Assembly (NCBI RefSeq): GCF_008017455.1 | Contig: NZ_VRTY01000003.1 | Location: 1-64,000 of the forward strand | DNA: 64,000 nt | Direction of reading: 5' to 3' | DNA from: Pontibacter qinzhouensis | GTDB lineage: Bacteria; Bacteroidota; Bacteroidia; Cytophagales; Hymenobacteraceae | Shown here: positions 1 to 9,342 of the stretch, piece after piece | Layout of the letters: the number at the start of each line of letters is the position of its first letter | How positions within the stretch are numbered: position 1 is the stretch's first letter | Notes under the pieces: model-generated | Seen by the model: the letters and a program-made list of their open reading frames with translations, nothing else | The model's database searches: none | What the model was told of the DNA's origin: nothing | Translations under genes and position numbers: made by a program

Positions 1-176
1 TCCTCAAAAGGATGGTGGCCGCTCCTCCACATCCCTATAAAATGGTTATTGCTTAAGTGCCTAATTCAATAATTTAATTTGGATGGTGGCCAGAAGCCGC
101 TCAATAGCCGGCAGGAGTAGAAACGCTCCCTTCTGACTCAGATAAATAAAGTAAAGTACGCAGTTTAAATAAAAAT

Positions 177-204
177 ACAAAAGCCGCACAATGGCGGCTT
201 TTGT
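177..204 (-). terminator. Intrinsic terminator of the catalase gene
   Basis: A perfect 11-bp inverted repeat (arms 177-187 and 194-204, 6-nt loop) begins 24 bases past the catalase stop codon. Read leftward it is followed by a T-rich stretch, as expected for a Rho-independent terminator. The arms contain GCCGCC/GGCGGC-type GC pairs flanked by A/T runs. Bases 1-176 hold no gene I can support; an 11-base direct repeat (GGATGGTGGCC) occurs near 10-20 and 81-91. Confidence 0.8.
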
Positions 205-228
205 AATGAAAAAATGTATAGGTAAGAA

Positions 229-2436
229 TTAAGCTGGTACCATAGATTTTTCTTCACGATTCCAGTGGCGGTGTTTTTTAATTGCCTCCAGAAAAGAGGC
301 TCCAAAAGCATCTAAAGAGGCTGCTGCGCGAGCCGAAACAACACCTTTATCAGATACGATATCCGCAGAGGCTTCTTCGGCTACCTGAACACCAGCCACA
401 TCAGAGGCTAGCAGCAGGTCTATACCTTCGCGGGAAGCGCCAATTGCCTTGCAATGTTTGAAAGCCTCGTTCAGGAAATGCAGCACATCCCCTTGCTTTT
501 TCATGGCTTCCACACTAGCTTGTCCGCCAGGCACGTATACGGCATCAAACATAATAGAACCTGTGGTAATGTGGCTCTTGTCTACAGCTATTTCTTCTCC
601 GGTAGATGATTTCAGGTTTTTGAATACTTTCGACACGATTTTGGCCTGTGCACCTTCGCTTTGCAGCGCCTGCTTTATCGCCATCACCTCGTCGTGGTTA
701 TAACCGTCTTCAAGCAGAATAGCTACTCGCCTTGATTTAGCGGATTCGACCTTCCCAATTTCCATGCTCACAGCCGGAGACTCTGACACGCTTTTGCCTT
801 CGCTGATTTTTTCGGAAGCTTTATCTTTTGCGAAGTTGCCAGTTGTTTCGGTTGCCATTTCTGGTTTTACCTCAATGCCCAGGCCTTCAGCGGCTCTTTG
901 TGCCAGGTCTGGTGCCACCTTGTTAAAGTTGGCCACCATCCGCTCTCTTATGGCAATGGTTTCTACCTTTCCCAACTCAAAATGTATGGCTTCTACGAGG
1001 TGTTTCTTCTCTGGCTCCGTCATGGAATTCCAGAAAAGGGTTGCCTGCGAGAAATGGTCTTTGAAGCTCTCGCTGCGCGCGCGTACTTTATGGCCTTCAA
1101 CTTTTTCCTGGTGATGCACATAAGCACCCTCTTCTTCTGATGCAAGTTTCGGATGACCTTCTGCGAGCGAGTTTGGCCAATAATTTACTTTGCCTTTGTT
1201 AATGGTTTGCCGCATAAAACCGGCACCCTGCCCATTGTGCACTGGCACCACTGGCCTGTTAATGGGGACCTCTGCAAAATTGGCGCTGTTAAAACGGTTT
1301 ATTTGCGTATCTACATACGAGAACAGGCGGCCCTGCAACAACGGATCGTTTGTTACATCGATACCCGGTACGAGGTTACCCGGGTGAAAAGCAACCTGCT
1401 CTGTTTCGGCGAAAAAGTTATCGGGGTTGCGGTTCAAGGTCATTTTGCCAATAGGCCGAAGCGGCACCAACTCTTCCGGAATAATCTTGGTAGCATCTAA
1501 GAGGTCGAAATTAAATTTAAACTCATCTTCTTCCTCCACAATCTGTACCGCCAGCTCAAATTCAGGATAATCACCCATATCGATTGCTTCCCACAGGTCG
1601 CGGCGCAGCCAATCAGGGTCTTTTCCATTTAGTTTCTGCGCCTCGTCCCAAACAAGCGAGTGCGTACCCAGGAGTGGCCTCCAATGGAACTTTACAAAAC
1701 GGGCTTTGCCGGCAGCATTTATAAACCGGAAGGTATGCACCCCGAACCCTTCCATCATCCGGAAGCTGCGAGGAATGGCCCTGTCGGAGAGCACCCACAT
1801 TAGCATGTGTGTGGTTTCGGGCATGAGCGATGCAAAATCCCAGAAGGTATCGTGTGCAGCAGAGGCCTGTGGCATTTCGTGGTCCGGCCTTGGCTTAATG
1901 GCATGCACCAGGTCCGGGAACTTAATAGAATCCTGAATAAAGAACACGGGTATGTTATTGCCAACTAAATCGTAATTTCCTTCTTCCGTGTAAAATTTAG
2001 TAGCGAAACCTCTTACATCGCGCACGGTGTCTGCAGAGCCTCTGGAGCCGACCACCGTCGAGAAACGTACAAAAAGAGGTGTTTTTACGTTAGGGTCAGT
2101 TAAGAATTTGGCTTTGGTAAACTCCTTCATCGAGTCGTTGTAGGGCTGAAAAAAGCCATGAGCTCCCGAACCTCTGGCGTGTACCACCCGCTCCGGTATA
2201 GACTCATGGTCGAAGTGTGTCATTCTTTCCCGAAACAAGAAGTCTTCCATCAGGGTTGGGCCACGGAATCCTGCTTTCAGTGAGTCGTCGACGTGGTTTA
2301 CCCGCACCCCCTGGTCCGTTGTCATAAACTGGTCTTTGGAGTCTTCCCGGAACTCATCTAATTGCCTGTTTTTGCTGTTCTCATCTACCTTCCGAGATGA
2401 CATTTCACCTTTGTTCTTTCGCTCGTTTGTGCTCAT
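229..2436 (-). CDS. katE: Large-subunit (HPII/clade 2) catalase, KatE type
   Basis: Heme catalase that disproportionates hydrogen peroxide in the cytoplasm. The protein is 735 aa from the chosen start. Visible features are the distal His motif VVHARGSGAHG (His about residue 86), the Asn in LVGNNIP (about 160) and the proximal heme-ligand Tyr in GRLFSYVDTQ (about 374). The final 150 residues form the DJ-1/glutamine-amidotransferase-like domain (RRVAILLEDGYNHDEV onward) that separates large-subunit catalases from the ~480-aa small type. The frame stays open 48 codons further upstream, but that extension is basic and unlike the family. ATG at 2436, opening MSTNERKNKG, gives the usual hydrophilic N-terminal arm. 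Single-gene unit with its own terminator. Confidence 0.93.
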   Translation of the reverse strand: MSTNERKNKGEMSSRKVDENSKNRQLDEFREDSKDQFMTTDQGVRVNHVDDSLKAGFRGPTLMEDFLFRERMTHFDHESIPERVVHARGSGAHGFFQPYNDSMKEFTKAKFLTDPNVKTPLFVRFSTVVGSRGSADTVRDVRGFATKFYTEEGNYDLVGNNIPVFFIQDSIKFPDLVHAIKPRPDHEMPQASAAHDTFWDFASLMPETTHMLMWVLSDRAIPRSFRMMEGFGVHTFRFINAAGKARFVKFHWRPLLGTHSLVWDEAQKLNGKDPDWLRRDLWEAIDMGDYPEFELAVQIVEEEDEFKFNFDLLDATKIIPEELVPLRPIGKMTLNRNPDNFFAETEQVAFHPGNLVPGIDVTNDPLLQGRLFSYVDTQINRFNSANFAEVPINRPVVPVHNGQGAGFMRQTINKGKVNYWPNSLAEGHPKLASEEEGAYVHHQEKVEGHKVRARSESFKDHFSQATLFWNSMTEPEKKHLVEAIHFELGKVETIAIRERMVANFNKVAPDLAQRAAEGLGIEVKPEMATETTGNFAKDKASEKISEGKSVSESPAVSMEIGKVESAKSRRVAILLEDGYNHDEVMAIKQALQSEGAQAKIVSKVFKNLKSSTGEEIAVDKSHITTGSIMFDAVYVPGGQASVEAMKKQGDVLHFLNEAFKHCKAIGASREGIDLLLASDVAGVQVAEEASADIVSDKGVVSARAAASLDAFGASFLEAIKKHRHWNREEKSMVPA

Positions 2437-2582
2437 AGTTTTACTTTCGAGAAATCTTTTATTTATTGATTTGATAAACCTAACCACCTGTCCGGTGTTT
2501 GCATTAGATAGAGTGTATTGAATTACGACCAAAAAGCGCGAACCGTTTAAAATTTGCAGTCGCCGGAGCAGCAGTAGCAAAG

Positions 2583-2590
2583 CAAAAATA
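2583..2590 (-). promoter_or_regulatory. Possible -7 promoter box for katE
   Basis: The minus strand reads TATTTTTG here, an exact match to the Bacteroidota -7 consensus TAnnTTTG. It lies about 147 bases upstream of the katE start, giving a long 5' leader if used. I see no good TTTG -33 partner at the usual 19-base spacing, so this is only a candidate. Confidence 0.3.
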
Positions 2591-3092
2591 ATATTTTAAA
2601 CAGATGAGGCATTACCGCCGAACATAAAGTTGAAGGGAGAGCAGGCACGCTAATTGCCCTGTAACTGGGAAAAGCCTATTTATCTACTGTGGGAGTTAGG
2701 CAACGTAAGCTCTGGCTATCGGCGTAGCAGGCACAATATTTTTGCACAGATCTAATAAGTGGTAGTTTGTAATGAATTAGAAATTTAACCGGGTAGTTAT
2801 TTCTACACTTGCGGCACGACCATCAGGTTTCACCCTTTAAAACTTGGCGTCATAAGTTGGTAATTTAGAGTTGCGCCTCAGGTTCTCTGCTCTACAAGAT
2901 GAATGTGTTCAGCGATAATGGATAAGGAGATAGTAAAAATAAGCTGTTAAGGAGGTAGGAGGTGAATTGCCTCTTTAGCTCTACTTTAAAGCCATTTAGG
3001 TAAATTTACTTTCTGCAATAATCAAATGTAAGCCAAGAACAAACAAGGCAGCTAAAGGACAACTAAGCTGAATCAGTTACTTCTTACACTAA

Positions 3093-3149
3093 ATTATTCA
3101 AATGAAAATACCCTTCCAAAGGTAAAACTGGCTAATTAGGGTCAAGGGT
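3093..3149 (+). repeat. Dispersed 56-57 bp repeat, copy A
   Basis: Begins ATTATTCAAATGAAAATA and ends GTCAAGGGT. The middle carries CCTTCCAAAGG, a near-palindrome that could form a short hairpin. Same length and same end motifs as copies B-F. It lies in a gene-free stretch. Confidence 0.8.
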
Positions 3150-3227
3150 AATGAGCATGTAGTTAGCTACCTGAAATCAAATACGTTTTGTCCGGTTGGC
3201 GTAACTGATCGCAGTCTTAGATTCTGA

Positions 3228-3283
3228 ATTATTCGAATGAAAAAAGTCTTCAGAAGGTTTTACATCAGAATTTAGCCAAGGGT
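3228..3283 (+). repeat. Dispersed 56-57 bp repeat, copy B
   Basis: Begins ATTATTCGAATGAAAAAA and ends GCCAAGGGT, with CTTCAGAAGG in the middle. 56 bp, same orientation as copy A. Confidence 0.8.
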
Positions 3284-3322
3284 CTAGCCAAGAATGTTTA
3301 GTTGCATATACTTAAAAGTAGA

Positions 3323-3874
3323 TCAAGTAATAAGTTCTCGTCTGCTAAACTGGAATTCTTCTTCTTTAAGGTAAAAATCGCCGCTTTTCCGCATCAAGGT
3401 GAGGTTGTCGAGCGAAATATCCCAGTTAAAATTGTAGGTGTTCAGAAAATTCAAAACAGGTCCCAGTATCTCGGGCGTTGTGTCTCCAAGAGCCAAAGAA
3501 ATATGCGGGAGCCACATATTCGGATTGTAATACACGCTCATCTCCACGCTCATTTCAGCAATATCGCGGTGAATGTTGCCATGGAACAGGTTCAGGCGTG
3601 AGGTGCGTAAAACCGGCACGTAAATTACAGGTGCCGCTCCCGGAAAAATGCCAAGGCCCGTCGTACGCACATTAAAAACCGGTGTTTCCAGGCACACCCG
3701 CTCCAGGTACTCCTTCATCTCATCCAGATCAGGAATTTCAGCAGTCAGGAAGGTCAGGTGCGGGTACGGAGACATTTTAACGCCCTTTAACCCAAATTTT
3801 TTTTCCAGAAGCTCCGTTAGCTCCGTAACACGATCGGAGTAAACTTTATCTAAAAGCGAAGTAATTGCTATCAT
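3323..3874 (-). CDS. 2'-5' RNA ligase / 2H phosphoesterase family protein
   Basis: A 183-aa soluble protein of the 2H phosphoesterase (LigT-like) superfamily. These enzymes use two H-x-T/S motifs to act on cyclic phosphates or 2'-5' linkages in RNA. Both motifs are visible: HLT in SPYPHLTFLT (His39) and HIS in WLPHISLAL (His124), about 85 residues apart as in the family. Length and order fit the family. The physiological substrate cannot be told from sequence. It is transcribed toward katE but separated from it by 880 bases, so it is probably a separate unit. Confidence 0.8.
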   Translation of the reverse strand: MIAITSLLDKVYSDRVTELTELLEKKFGLKGVKMSPYPHLTFLTAEIPDLDEMKEYLERVCLETPVFNVRTTGLGIFPGAAPVIYVPVLRTSRLNLFHGNIHRDIAEMSVEMSVYYNPNMWLPHISLALGDTTPEILGPVLNFLNTYNFNWDISLDNLTLMRKSGDFYLKEEEFQFSRRELIT

Positions 3875-4343
3875 GGGTCAGACTGAAATTAGAAATAACA
3901 GGGTGCAGGTGTAGCAGCAAACACAGCGGCAGCCACGGTAAAAATGGCATTTTGTATTGTTGCTTTCCTGAGAATGAAGGTATTGTAAATAACCGATGAT
4001 CTAAGCATGAACCTTATACGTGTTTTCGGAGATGTAAGGAAAGGCAATTTTACTTACTTTAAGTTAAAAATAAAAACCGGACAATTCGCCACCAGTATAC
4101 CTTCCACTTTATCTATAGCCTTCCACGGCTTCGCATCCTTCATTATTAGTGCTCAGCAGCTGTGGCAGCGTCATCAGGAGGCGGTACAACGGCAGCCTCA
4201 TACACTGTATTATGGCGGAGCACCAGGTAGTTACTTAGCAGGTTTCTGCTCAGGTTGGTTGTTACTGTTAAAGTGAGGTTATTTGCGCGAAATAACTTCA
4301 TGAAAAATTAAGTACCTTTGCAGTTTCATTATTTAGCGCGCTC
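3875..4343. other. Intergenic region upstream of the ABC-F gene
   Basis: About 470 bases between two divergently transcribed genes, so promoters for both should lie here. I see no convincing gene. An 89-codon open frame at 4007-4276 has no recognisable features. Confidence 0.5.
4313..4320 (+). promoter_or_regulatory. Candidate -7 box for the ABC-F gene
   Basis: TACCTTTG matches the TAnnTTTG consensus exactly and sits 23 bases before the ATG at 4344. No TTTG is present at the canonical 19-base spacing upstream. Confidence 0.4.
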
Positions 4344-6272
4344 ATGATCTCCATTAACAACCTTAACTTTCATTTTGGAAGTCGCCCGATGTACGAGGAT
4401 GCCAACCTCCACATCAAACCCAAAGATAAAATCGGGCTGATCGGCCTCAACGGTACTGGTAAATCTACGTTGCTCCGCATAATTGTAGGCGAGTATAAGC
4501 CCGATGGTGGCAGCATCCAGATGAGCAAAGAAACTACCATCGGTTTCCTGAACCAGGATTTGCTCAGTTACCAGACACACGCCAGCATACTTTCGGTGGC
4601 GATGCAGGCGTTTGAAGAGGCGCTGTCGCTGCAGGCCGAAATAGACAAAGTGTTAATTGAGTTCGAAAATAATTTTCATGACGAGCTGGTAGACAGGCTG
4701 GCAAACCTGCAGGAGCGTTTCGAGGCGCTGGGCGGCTATACCATGCAAGCAAACGCAGAGGCTATTCTGGAAGGCCTGGGTTTCTCTACTGAAGAACTAC
4801 AGCAGCCTTTAGCCTCCTTCTCGGGTGGCTGGCGCATGCGGGTTATGCTGGCCAAAATACTCTTGCAACAGCCCTCCTTGCTGCTCCTCGATGAACCTAC
4901 CAACCACCTCGACCTGCCCTCTATTAAGTGGCTCGAGACGTACCTGGAGCGCTACGAAGGAGCAGTGGTAATTGTATCGCACGACAGGGAGTTTCTGGAC
5001 CGCACCACCACTACCACCGTGGAGGTCTCTAACAGTAAGCTGAACCTCTATGCCGGCAACTACAGCTTCTACGAAGAGGAAAAAGCCATGCGCAACGAAA
5101 TCCAGAAGGGCGCTTACGAGAACCAGCAGGCCCAGATACGGCAGGCCGAACGCTTTATAGAACGATTTAAGGCAAAGGCATCGAAGGCAAAGCAGGCGCA
5201 AAGCCGCATGAAGCAGCTCGACCGGCTGGATAGGATAGAGGATGTGGCACCAGAGGCAGCGCGTGTTAATTTCAGCTTTAAGTTTGAAGTGCAGCCAGGC
5301 CGGCATATTCTGCGGCTGGAGCACATGAGCAAAAGCTACGGCGATAAAATGATTTTCAGGGACACGCACGTGCATGTGGAGCGTGGCGATAAAATTGCCC
5401 TGGTGGGTGCCAACGGTAAAGGTAAATCTACGCTGCTCCGCATTATTGCAGGAACAGAACCCATTAAAGGAAACCGGGAGCTGGGGCACAACGTTATTAT
5501 GTCGTTTTATGCGCAACACCAGCTGGAGTCGCTGCACGTCGATAATGAGATTCTGCAGGAGCTACAGCAGGCCGGATCTAAAAAAACAGAGATGGAACTG
5601 CGTACCTTGCTCGGCTCATTCCTGTTTACCGGCGAAACTGTTTTCAAGAAAATAAAGGTATTGTCTGGTGGTGAAAAGTCGCGGGTAGCCCTGGCTAAAA
5701 CCCTGATTTCAGAAGCCAATTTCCTGATGCTCGACGAACCGACAAACCACCTGGACATGATGTCGGTCAATATCCTGATTCAGGCACTGGAGCAGTACGA
5801 AGGTACCTTTATCGTTATATCGCACGACAGGTATTTTGTAGAGAACGTAGCCACCAAAATTTGGTACATCGACGATTACCAGTTAAAAGAATATCCCGGC
5901 ACGTATCATGAGTATGAGACCTGGATGGAACGGCGCGAAAAAGAAGAAAAGAAAACCCCGGCTGTTACGGTACCCGCTAAAAAAGAAGAGAAACGGCAGC
6001 AGCGCGACAGTTCCGAATATAACGCCCTGAATAACCAGCTGAAACAGGCAAACAAGCAGCTGAACGAGGTAGAAAAGCAGGTACAGAAACTCGAAGGTGA
6101 GCTGGCACAATACGAAGCTCAGTTGGCAGACCCGAAAGTTTTTGGCAATGTGAGCCTGCTGCAGGAGGCTTCCCAGAAATTTGAAGCCGTGCAGAAAGAG
6201 CTGGCCGCCACTAACCTGAAATGGGAAAAGCTGATGGAAGAAGTGGAAGCTCTAGAAGCAAAACTAGCCTGA
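4344..6272 (+). CDS. ABC-F family ATPase (ribosome-associated type)
   Basis: A 642-aa protein with two ABC ATPase domains and no membrane segment, the layout of ABC-F proteins. These act on the ribosome as translation factors or antibiotic-protection factors rather than as transporters. Domain 1 has Walker A GLNGTGKST (residues 34-42), signature SFSGGWRMR and Walker B LLLLDEPTNHLD. Domain 2 has GANGKGKST, LSGGEKSR and FLMLDEPTNHLD. A charged linker joins them and the last ~90 residues are a Lys/Glu/Gln-rich coiled coil, as in Uup/YdiF-type members. A strong terminator follows at 6387. The subfamily, and whether it confers drug resistance, cannot be decided here. Confidence 0.9.
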   Translation: MISINNLNFHFGSRPMYEDANLHIKPKDKIGLIGLNGTGKSTLLRIIVGEYKPDGGSIQMSKETTIGFLNQDLLSYQTHASILSVAMQAFEEALSLQAEIDKVLIEFENNFHDELVDRLANLQERFEALGGYTMQANAEAILEGLGFSTEELQQPLASFSGGWRMRVMLAKILLQQPSLLLLDEPTNHLDLPSIKWLETYLERYEGAVVIVSHDREFLDRTTTTTVEVSNSKLNLYAGNYSFYEEEKAMRNEIQKGAYENQQAQIRQAERFIERFKAKASKAKQAQSRMKQLDRLDRIEDVAPEAARVNFSFKFEVQPGRHILRLEHMSKSYGDKMIFRDTHVHVERGDKIALVGANGKGKSTLLRIIAGTEPIKGNRELGHNVIMSFYAQHQLESLHVDNEILQELQQAGSKKTEMELRTLLGSFLFTGETVFKKIKVLSGGEKSRVALAKTLISEANFLMLDEPTNHLDMMSVNILIQALEQYEGTFIVISHDRYFVENVATKIWYIDDYQLKEYPGTYHEYETWMERREKEEKKTPAVTVPAKKEEKRQQRDSSEYNALNNQLKQANKQLNEVEKQVQKLEGELAQYEAQLADPKVFGNVSLLQEASQKFEAVQKELAATNLKWEKLMEEVEALEAKLA

Positions 6273-6283
6273 TGCCCGGCCAC

Positions 6284-6339
6284 ACCCTTGGCGGTTTTTT
6301 AACAGACACCCTTCTGAAGGCAGTTTTTATTTGAATAAT
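6284..6339 (-). repeat. Dispersed 56-57 bp repeat, copy E
   Basis: On the minus strand it begins ATTATTCAAATAAAAACT and ends GCCAAGGGT, with the internal palindrome CCTTCAGAAGG. It starts 12 bases past the ABC-F stop codon. Confidence 0.75.
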
Positions 6340-6386
6340 TTATCAGAGTGTTAACCTTACGCTCCATCTTCAGGTTAATAATTTAT

Positions 6387-6431
6387 AAAGTCCTGCAGCA
6401 AGTTTTAGAACTACACTTGCTGCAGGACTTT
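6387..6431 (+). terminator. Intrinsic terminator after the ABC-F gene
   Basis: A perfect 17-bp inverted repeat (6387-6403 and 6415-6431) with an 11-nt loop, flanked by AAA/TTT and followed by CTTTTG. It could work in both directions. Confidence 0.75.
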
Positions 6432-6841
6432 CTTTTGAACATCCGGCCTGTATTACAGTTATATCTCTTGGGCAAAGCTAGATGTTCAATTTCTAATCCG
6501 ATTCTAAAAAATATTTGCTGAAGTTGAGGCGATAATTGCATTGATTAAAAATTATAAGGAATAGATCAACTATCAAAAAATAGAATATTTTTTATGTTTT
6601 GTTGGAAATAACAAACCCATGATTTTGTATTATATATTTATTATAAACTAATATCTGATATAACTTATTTTTATAAAGGCTATATTTTATTTGTTTAATA
6701 TATTGATAATGAATTTGTTAACAAACCTAATCAGCAGAACATATATAGATAATCCTATATAAACTATTTCAAAAAAGATAACAAAAGCTTAACATTACTT
6801 TAAAAGTGTCGTTAAAATGTGAGTCAATTAAAATATAACAC
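6432..6841. other. AT-rich intergenic region
   Basis: About 410 bases with no supported gene. The stretch 6480-6840 is strikingly A/T-rich compared with its neighbours and should hold the promoter of the membrane protein gene at 6842. No full consensus promoter could be assigned by eye. Confidence 0.5.
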
Positions 6842-7636
6842 ATGAAAGATTCTACACTTCGAAACGACACCGCCTTTTTGAACGACATAGCATTTAACGA
6901 AGACACTGTCGCTGTCAACGAACCACGGTTAGCACAAAAATCTGCTATTGGGGTATCGATAAATACTTCGGCTATTGTAAAAACTCTTGCTGTTGTTACA
7001 GCTATTTTAGTTGTATTCAGCGTTATTGGTTCTGTCTTGTTGCACGTGTATGGATACGACTCTGCTTATGGCTTTGTACCTAACTTCAACCTCGATACCG
7101 AAGGAAACGTGCCTTCTTATTTTTCAGCCTTAATTTTACTTTTTGCAGGTTTCCTATTTAGAGTGGTAGCCTTACACAAGAAAAAGATAAACGATACTTT
7201 TGCCCGCCACTGGACCATTTTAGGTTTCCTGTTTATGTACCTGGCCTTCGACGAAGCAACCGGCACACACGAACGTATGATTAACCCACTGCGCGAAGCA
7301 TTCGAGTTTACAGGCATCTTCTACTTCTCCTGGGTAATTGTGGGGCTTTTATTTGTAGGCGGCTTTGGTATTTACTTCCTGAAGTTCTTTTTAGGCTTAT
7401 CTACCAAATACAAAATCAGGTTTGCTACGGCTGCTATCTTTTATGTAGGCGGGGCATTGGGTGTAGAATTGCTAGGAGGTGCCTATTCATCGGCTTACGG
7501 CGAAGAGAACTTAAACTATGCGCTCATTACCACAGTAGAAGAAGCCCTTGAAATGACTGGTATTGTTCTCCTGATCCGGGCTTTATTTAAATACATTAAA
7601 TCTCATACAGACTCAACGGCGCTTTCTTTTAAATAA
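6842..7636 (+). CDS. Unrecognised multi-pass membrane protein
   Basis: 264 aa. After a ~40-residue hydrophilic N-terminus there are about six hydrophobic segments (roughly 44-68, 90-110, 124-142, 157-182, 193-213, 232-250). Two acidic/His motifs look functional: FDEATGTHERM between the third and fourth segments and VEEALEMTG before the last, both conserved-looking Asp/Glu/His patterns as in membrane enzymes or metal sites. I do not recognise the family with confidence. Monocistronic, with its own terminator at 7683-7721. Confidence 0.7.
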   Translation: MKDSTLRNDTAFLNDIAFNEDTVAVNEPRLAQKSAIGVSINTSAIVKTLAVVTAILVVFSVIGSVLLHVYGYDSAYGFVPNFNLDTEGNVPSYFSALILLFAGFLFRVVALHKKKINDTFARHWTILGFLFMYLAFDEATGTHERMINPLREAFEFTGIFYFSWVIVGLLFVGGFGIYFLKFFLGLSTKYKIRFATAAIFYVGGALGVELLGGAYSSAYGEENLNYALITTVEEALEMTGIVLLIRALFKYIKSHTDSTALSFK

Positions 7637-7682
7637 GAAACATGAGCTGTCCTGTAGTAGGAGAGTAGCATCATATAAAAAG

Positions 7683-7721
7683 AATCCCGGAGGGCTGCAG
7701 GAATTGTAACTCACCGGGATT
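7683..7721 (+). terminator. Intrinsic terminator
   Basis: Arms AATCCCGG (7683-7690) and CCGGGATT (7714-7721) are followed by TTAATTTTA. It lies 46 bases past the stop of the membrane protein gene. Confidence 0.75.
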
Positions 7722-7902
7722 TTAATTTTATGGCTCCTCCACCACCCGTGCTTTAGGTATATCCTCTGCTATTGTAGCTATCGTAAAAAACAGCGAGTTT
7801 AGCTGGAGACAGAGCTTAGCGCTGCACCATAGAACTATAGCAATATACTTCCGTACTGCTACTAGAACAAATTTATGCATTCCGACAACTGTACATCCAC
7901 CT

Positions 7903-8973
7903 ATGGACATTCAAATGCTAGAAAATATTGGAAAATCAAGTTCTAAGATTTTCTTTTCATACAACCTTAAAACAAAGCGTTTCGACTACCTGAACCAGGC
8001 AATTCAGAAAATCTGGGGAGGAAGCTATGAAGGGTTCTTAGCAAACCCTGATACGTTACTGACTCTCATCCACCCGGATGACATGCCGGTGCTACTAAAG
8101 CACTATGAGCTTTTGTTACGAGGCCAATCATGCCACCTGGAGTTTCGGCTCCAAATTCCGGATTCCTATGATAAAACTATTCAATTAGATGCTTTTCCGG
8201 TTCTGGATGAGCAACAGCAGGTGGTATCGGTAACGGGTATAGTAGAAGACATAACCTTACGGGAGCAATACCTGGCTTATTTGGTCGAGTTTACCCGGAA
8301 AAAAAATACGGCCCTTGAAATTGTGGCGCATGACCTGAGAGGGCCGCTGGCAATTGTGCAAAGCATTGCGGAGGCACTTGAAAAAGATCATCAGGAACAG
8401 GTATACGACGAGCTGTCTAATTACACCCGCTTTATAAAACAAGCCTGTGAATCGTGTGTGAATATTATTAAAGATGTTCTGAGCGAGGAGCACTTAAAGT
8501 CTCATAAGATCAGTGCAGATTTAGACCGGGTTGATATAGTAGATAAAATCAGACAAGTTATTGAGCCTTATGCCGCCAGCTCGAGCATCAGCCAAACATT
8601 TGAGCTAAAGGGGCCAACCAAAGCATTCGCACTCGCCGATGAGGTAAAGTTCGACCAGATTATAAACAACCTTATTGCAAACTCCATTAAGTTTACGCCG
8701 CCAACCGGTAAAATTACAATTACAGTACAAGACGAGCCGTCGCGCCTCCTGATTATGTTTCATGATAATGGTGTAGGTATACCTGAAGAAGACATTCCGT
8801 TTATTTTCGATCGTTTTACAAAAGCCAGCAGGGTAGGGCTTTCAGGCGAAAAATCAGTTGGTATCGGCCTTTCCATAGTTAAAAGCCTGGTAGAAATTCA
8901 GGGAGGGCAGATTTGGGTTGAAAGTTTTAAAAACGATGGCACAACATTCTTCATGAGTTATTTAAAACAATAA
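7903..8973 (+). CDS. PAS-domain sensor histidine kinase
   Basis: 356 aa with no membrane segment, so a cytoplasmic sensor. Residues 10-120 fit a PAS_3-type fold (FSYNLKTKRFDYLN near the start, LIHPDDM, and GIVEDITLREQ at the end). The HisKA phosphoacceptor motif is VAHDLRGPL with His143. The ATPase domain has the N box NNLIANSIKFTP, G1 DNGVGIPEED and G2 VGIGLSIVK. No response regulator gene is adjacent, so this is an orphan kinase. ATG at 7903 is used because the PAS domain follows within a few residues. Confidence 0.9.
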   Translation: MDIQMLENIGKSSSKIFFSYNLKTKRFDYLNQAIQKIWGGSYEGFLANPDTLLTLIHPDDMPVLLKHYELLLRGQSCHLEFRLQIPDSYDKTIQLDAFPVLDEQQQVVSVTGIVEDITLREQYLAYLVEFTRKKNTALEIVAHDLRGPLAIVQSIAEALEKDHQEQVYDELSNYTRFIKQACESCVNIIKDVLSEEHLKSHKISADLDRVDIVDKIRQVIEPYAASSSISQTFELKGPTKAFALADEVKFDQIINNLIANSIKFTPPTGKITITVQDEPSRLLIMFHDNGVGIPEEDIPFIFDRFTKASRVGLSGEKSVGIGLSIVKSLVEIQGGQIWVESFKNDGTTFFMSYLKQ

Positions 8974-9342
8974 TGCCCTACCAGATAACCTATCCCTGCA
9001 CCTGAAACAACCCATAAATTTTTCAAACAAATGCCTGAAATTAAGGACTTAGCAAACTTTCCAACTTCGAGCAGGAAATTTAAGGTACAGACACTTCTAC
9101 TATATTTTCAAATTAGTATATTTACATAGGAGGTATTTAAGTACAAGTATCGTTCTGGTGGTGCCTCCGTATATAAACCCTGTTCAGCAGGTGTAGCAAC
9201 TAAGGCTGCACCTGTTAATTTCTTATTTTAATTTATAAAGTCGCTGCTTCTGCTGCTTTATAAACTGGTAAATAAACCAACAGCGGCAGCAACATTATTA
9301 ACAGCTACCCAAATTTAATCTGGTAATAACTCCGTAAATAAA
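8974..9342. other. Intergenic region between kinase and phosphorylase-like genes
   Basis: About 370 bases with no supported gene. It contains a hairpin at 9188-9214 (CAGGTGTAGC / GCTGCACCTG, one G-U pair, 7-nt loop) followed by a T-rich run, a plausible terminator for the kinase transcript. The remaining 120 bases before 9343 should carry the next promoter. Confidence 0.5.

Larger units (their letters stand above)
2591..3322. other. Intergenic region without a supported gene
   Basis: About 730 bases separate the 5' side of katE from the 3' end of the 2H phosphoesterase gene. The only structure I recognise is two copies of the dispersed 56-57 bp repeat (3093-3149 and 3228-3283), about 135 bases apart. 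No ORF here has family features. Confidence 0.6.

Noticed and set aside
449..2521. Several open frames on the plus strand opposite katE
   Set aside because: They lie entirely opposite a well-supported catalase gene and show no domain-like sequence.
4007..4276. 89-codon open frame upstream of the ABC-F gene
   Set aside because: No recognisable motif or convincing start context; the region is better explained as the divergent promoter gap.
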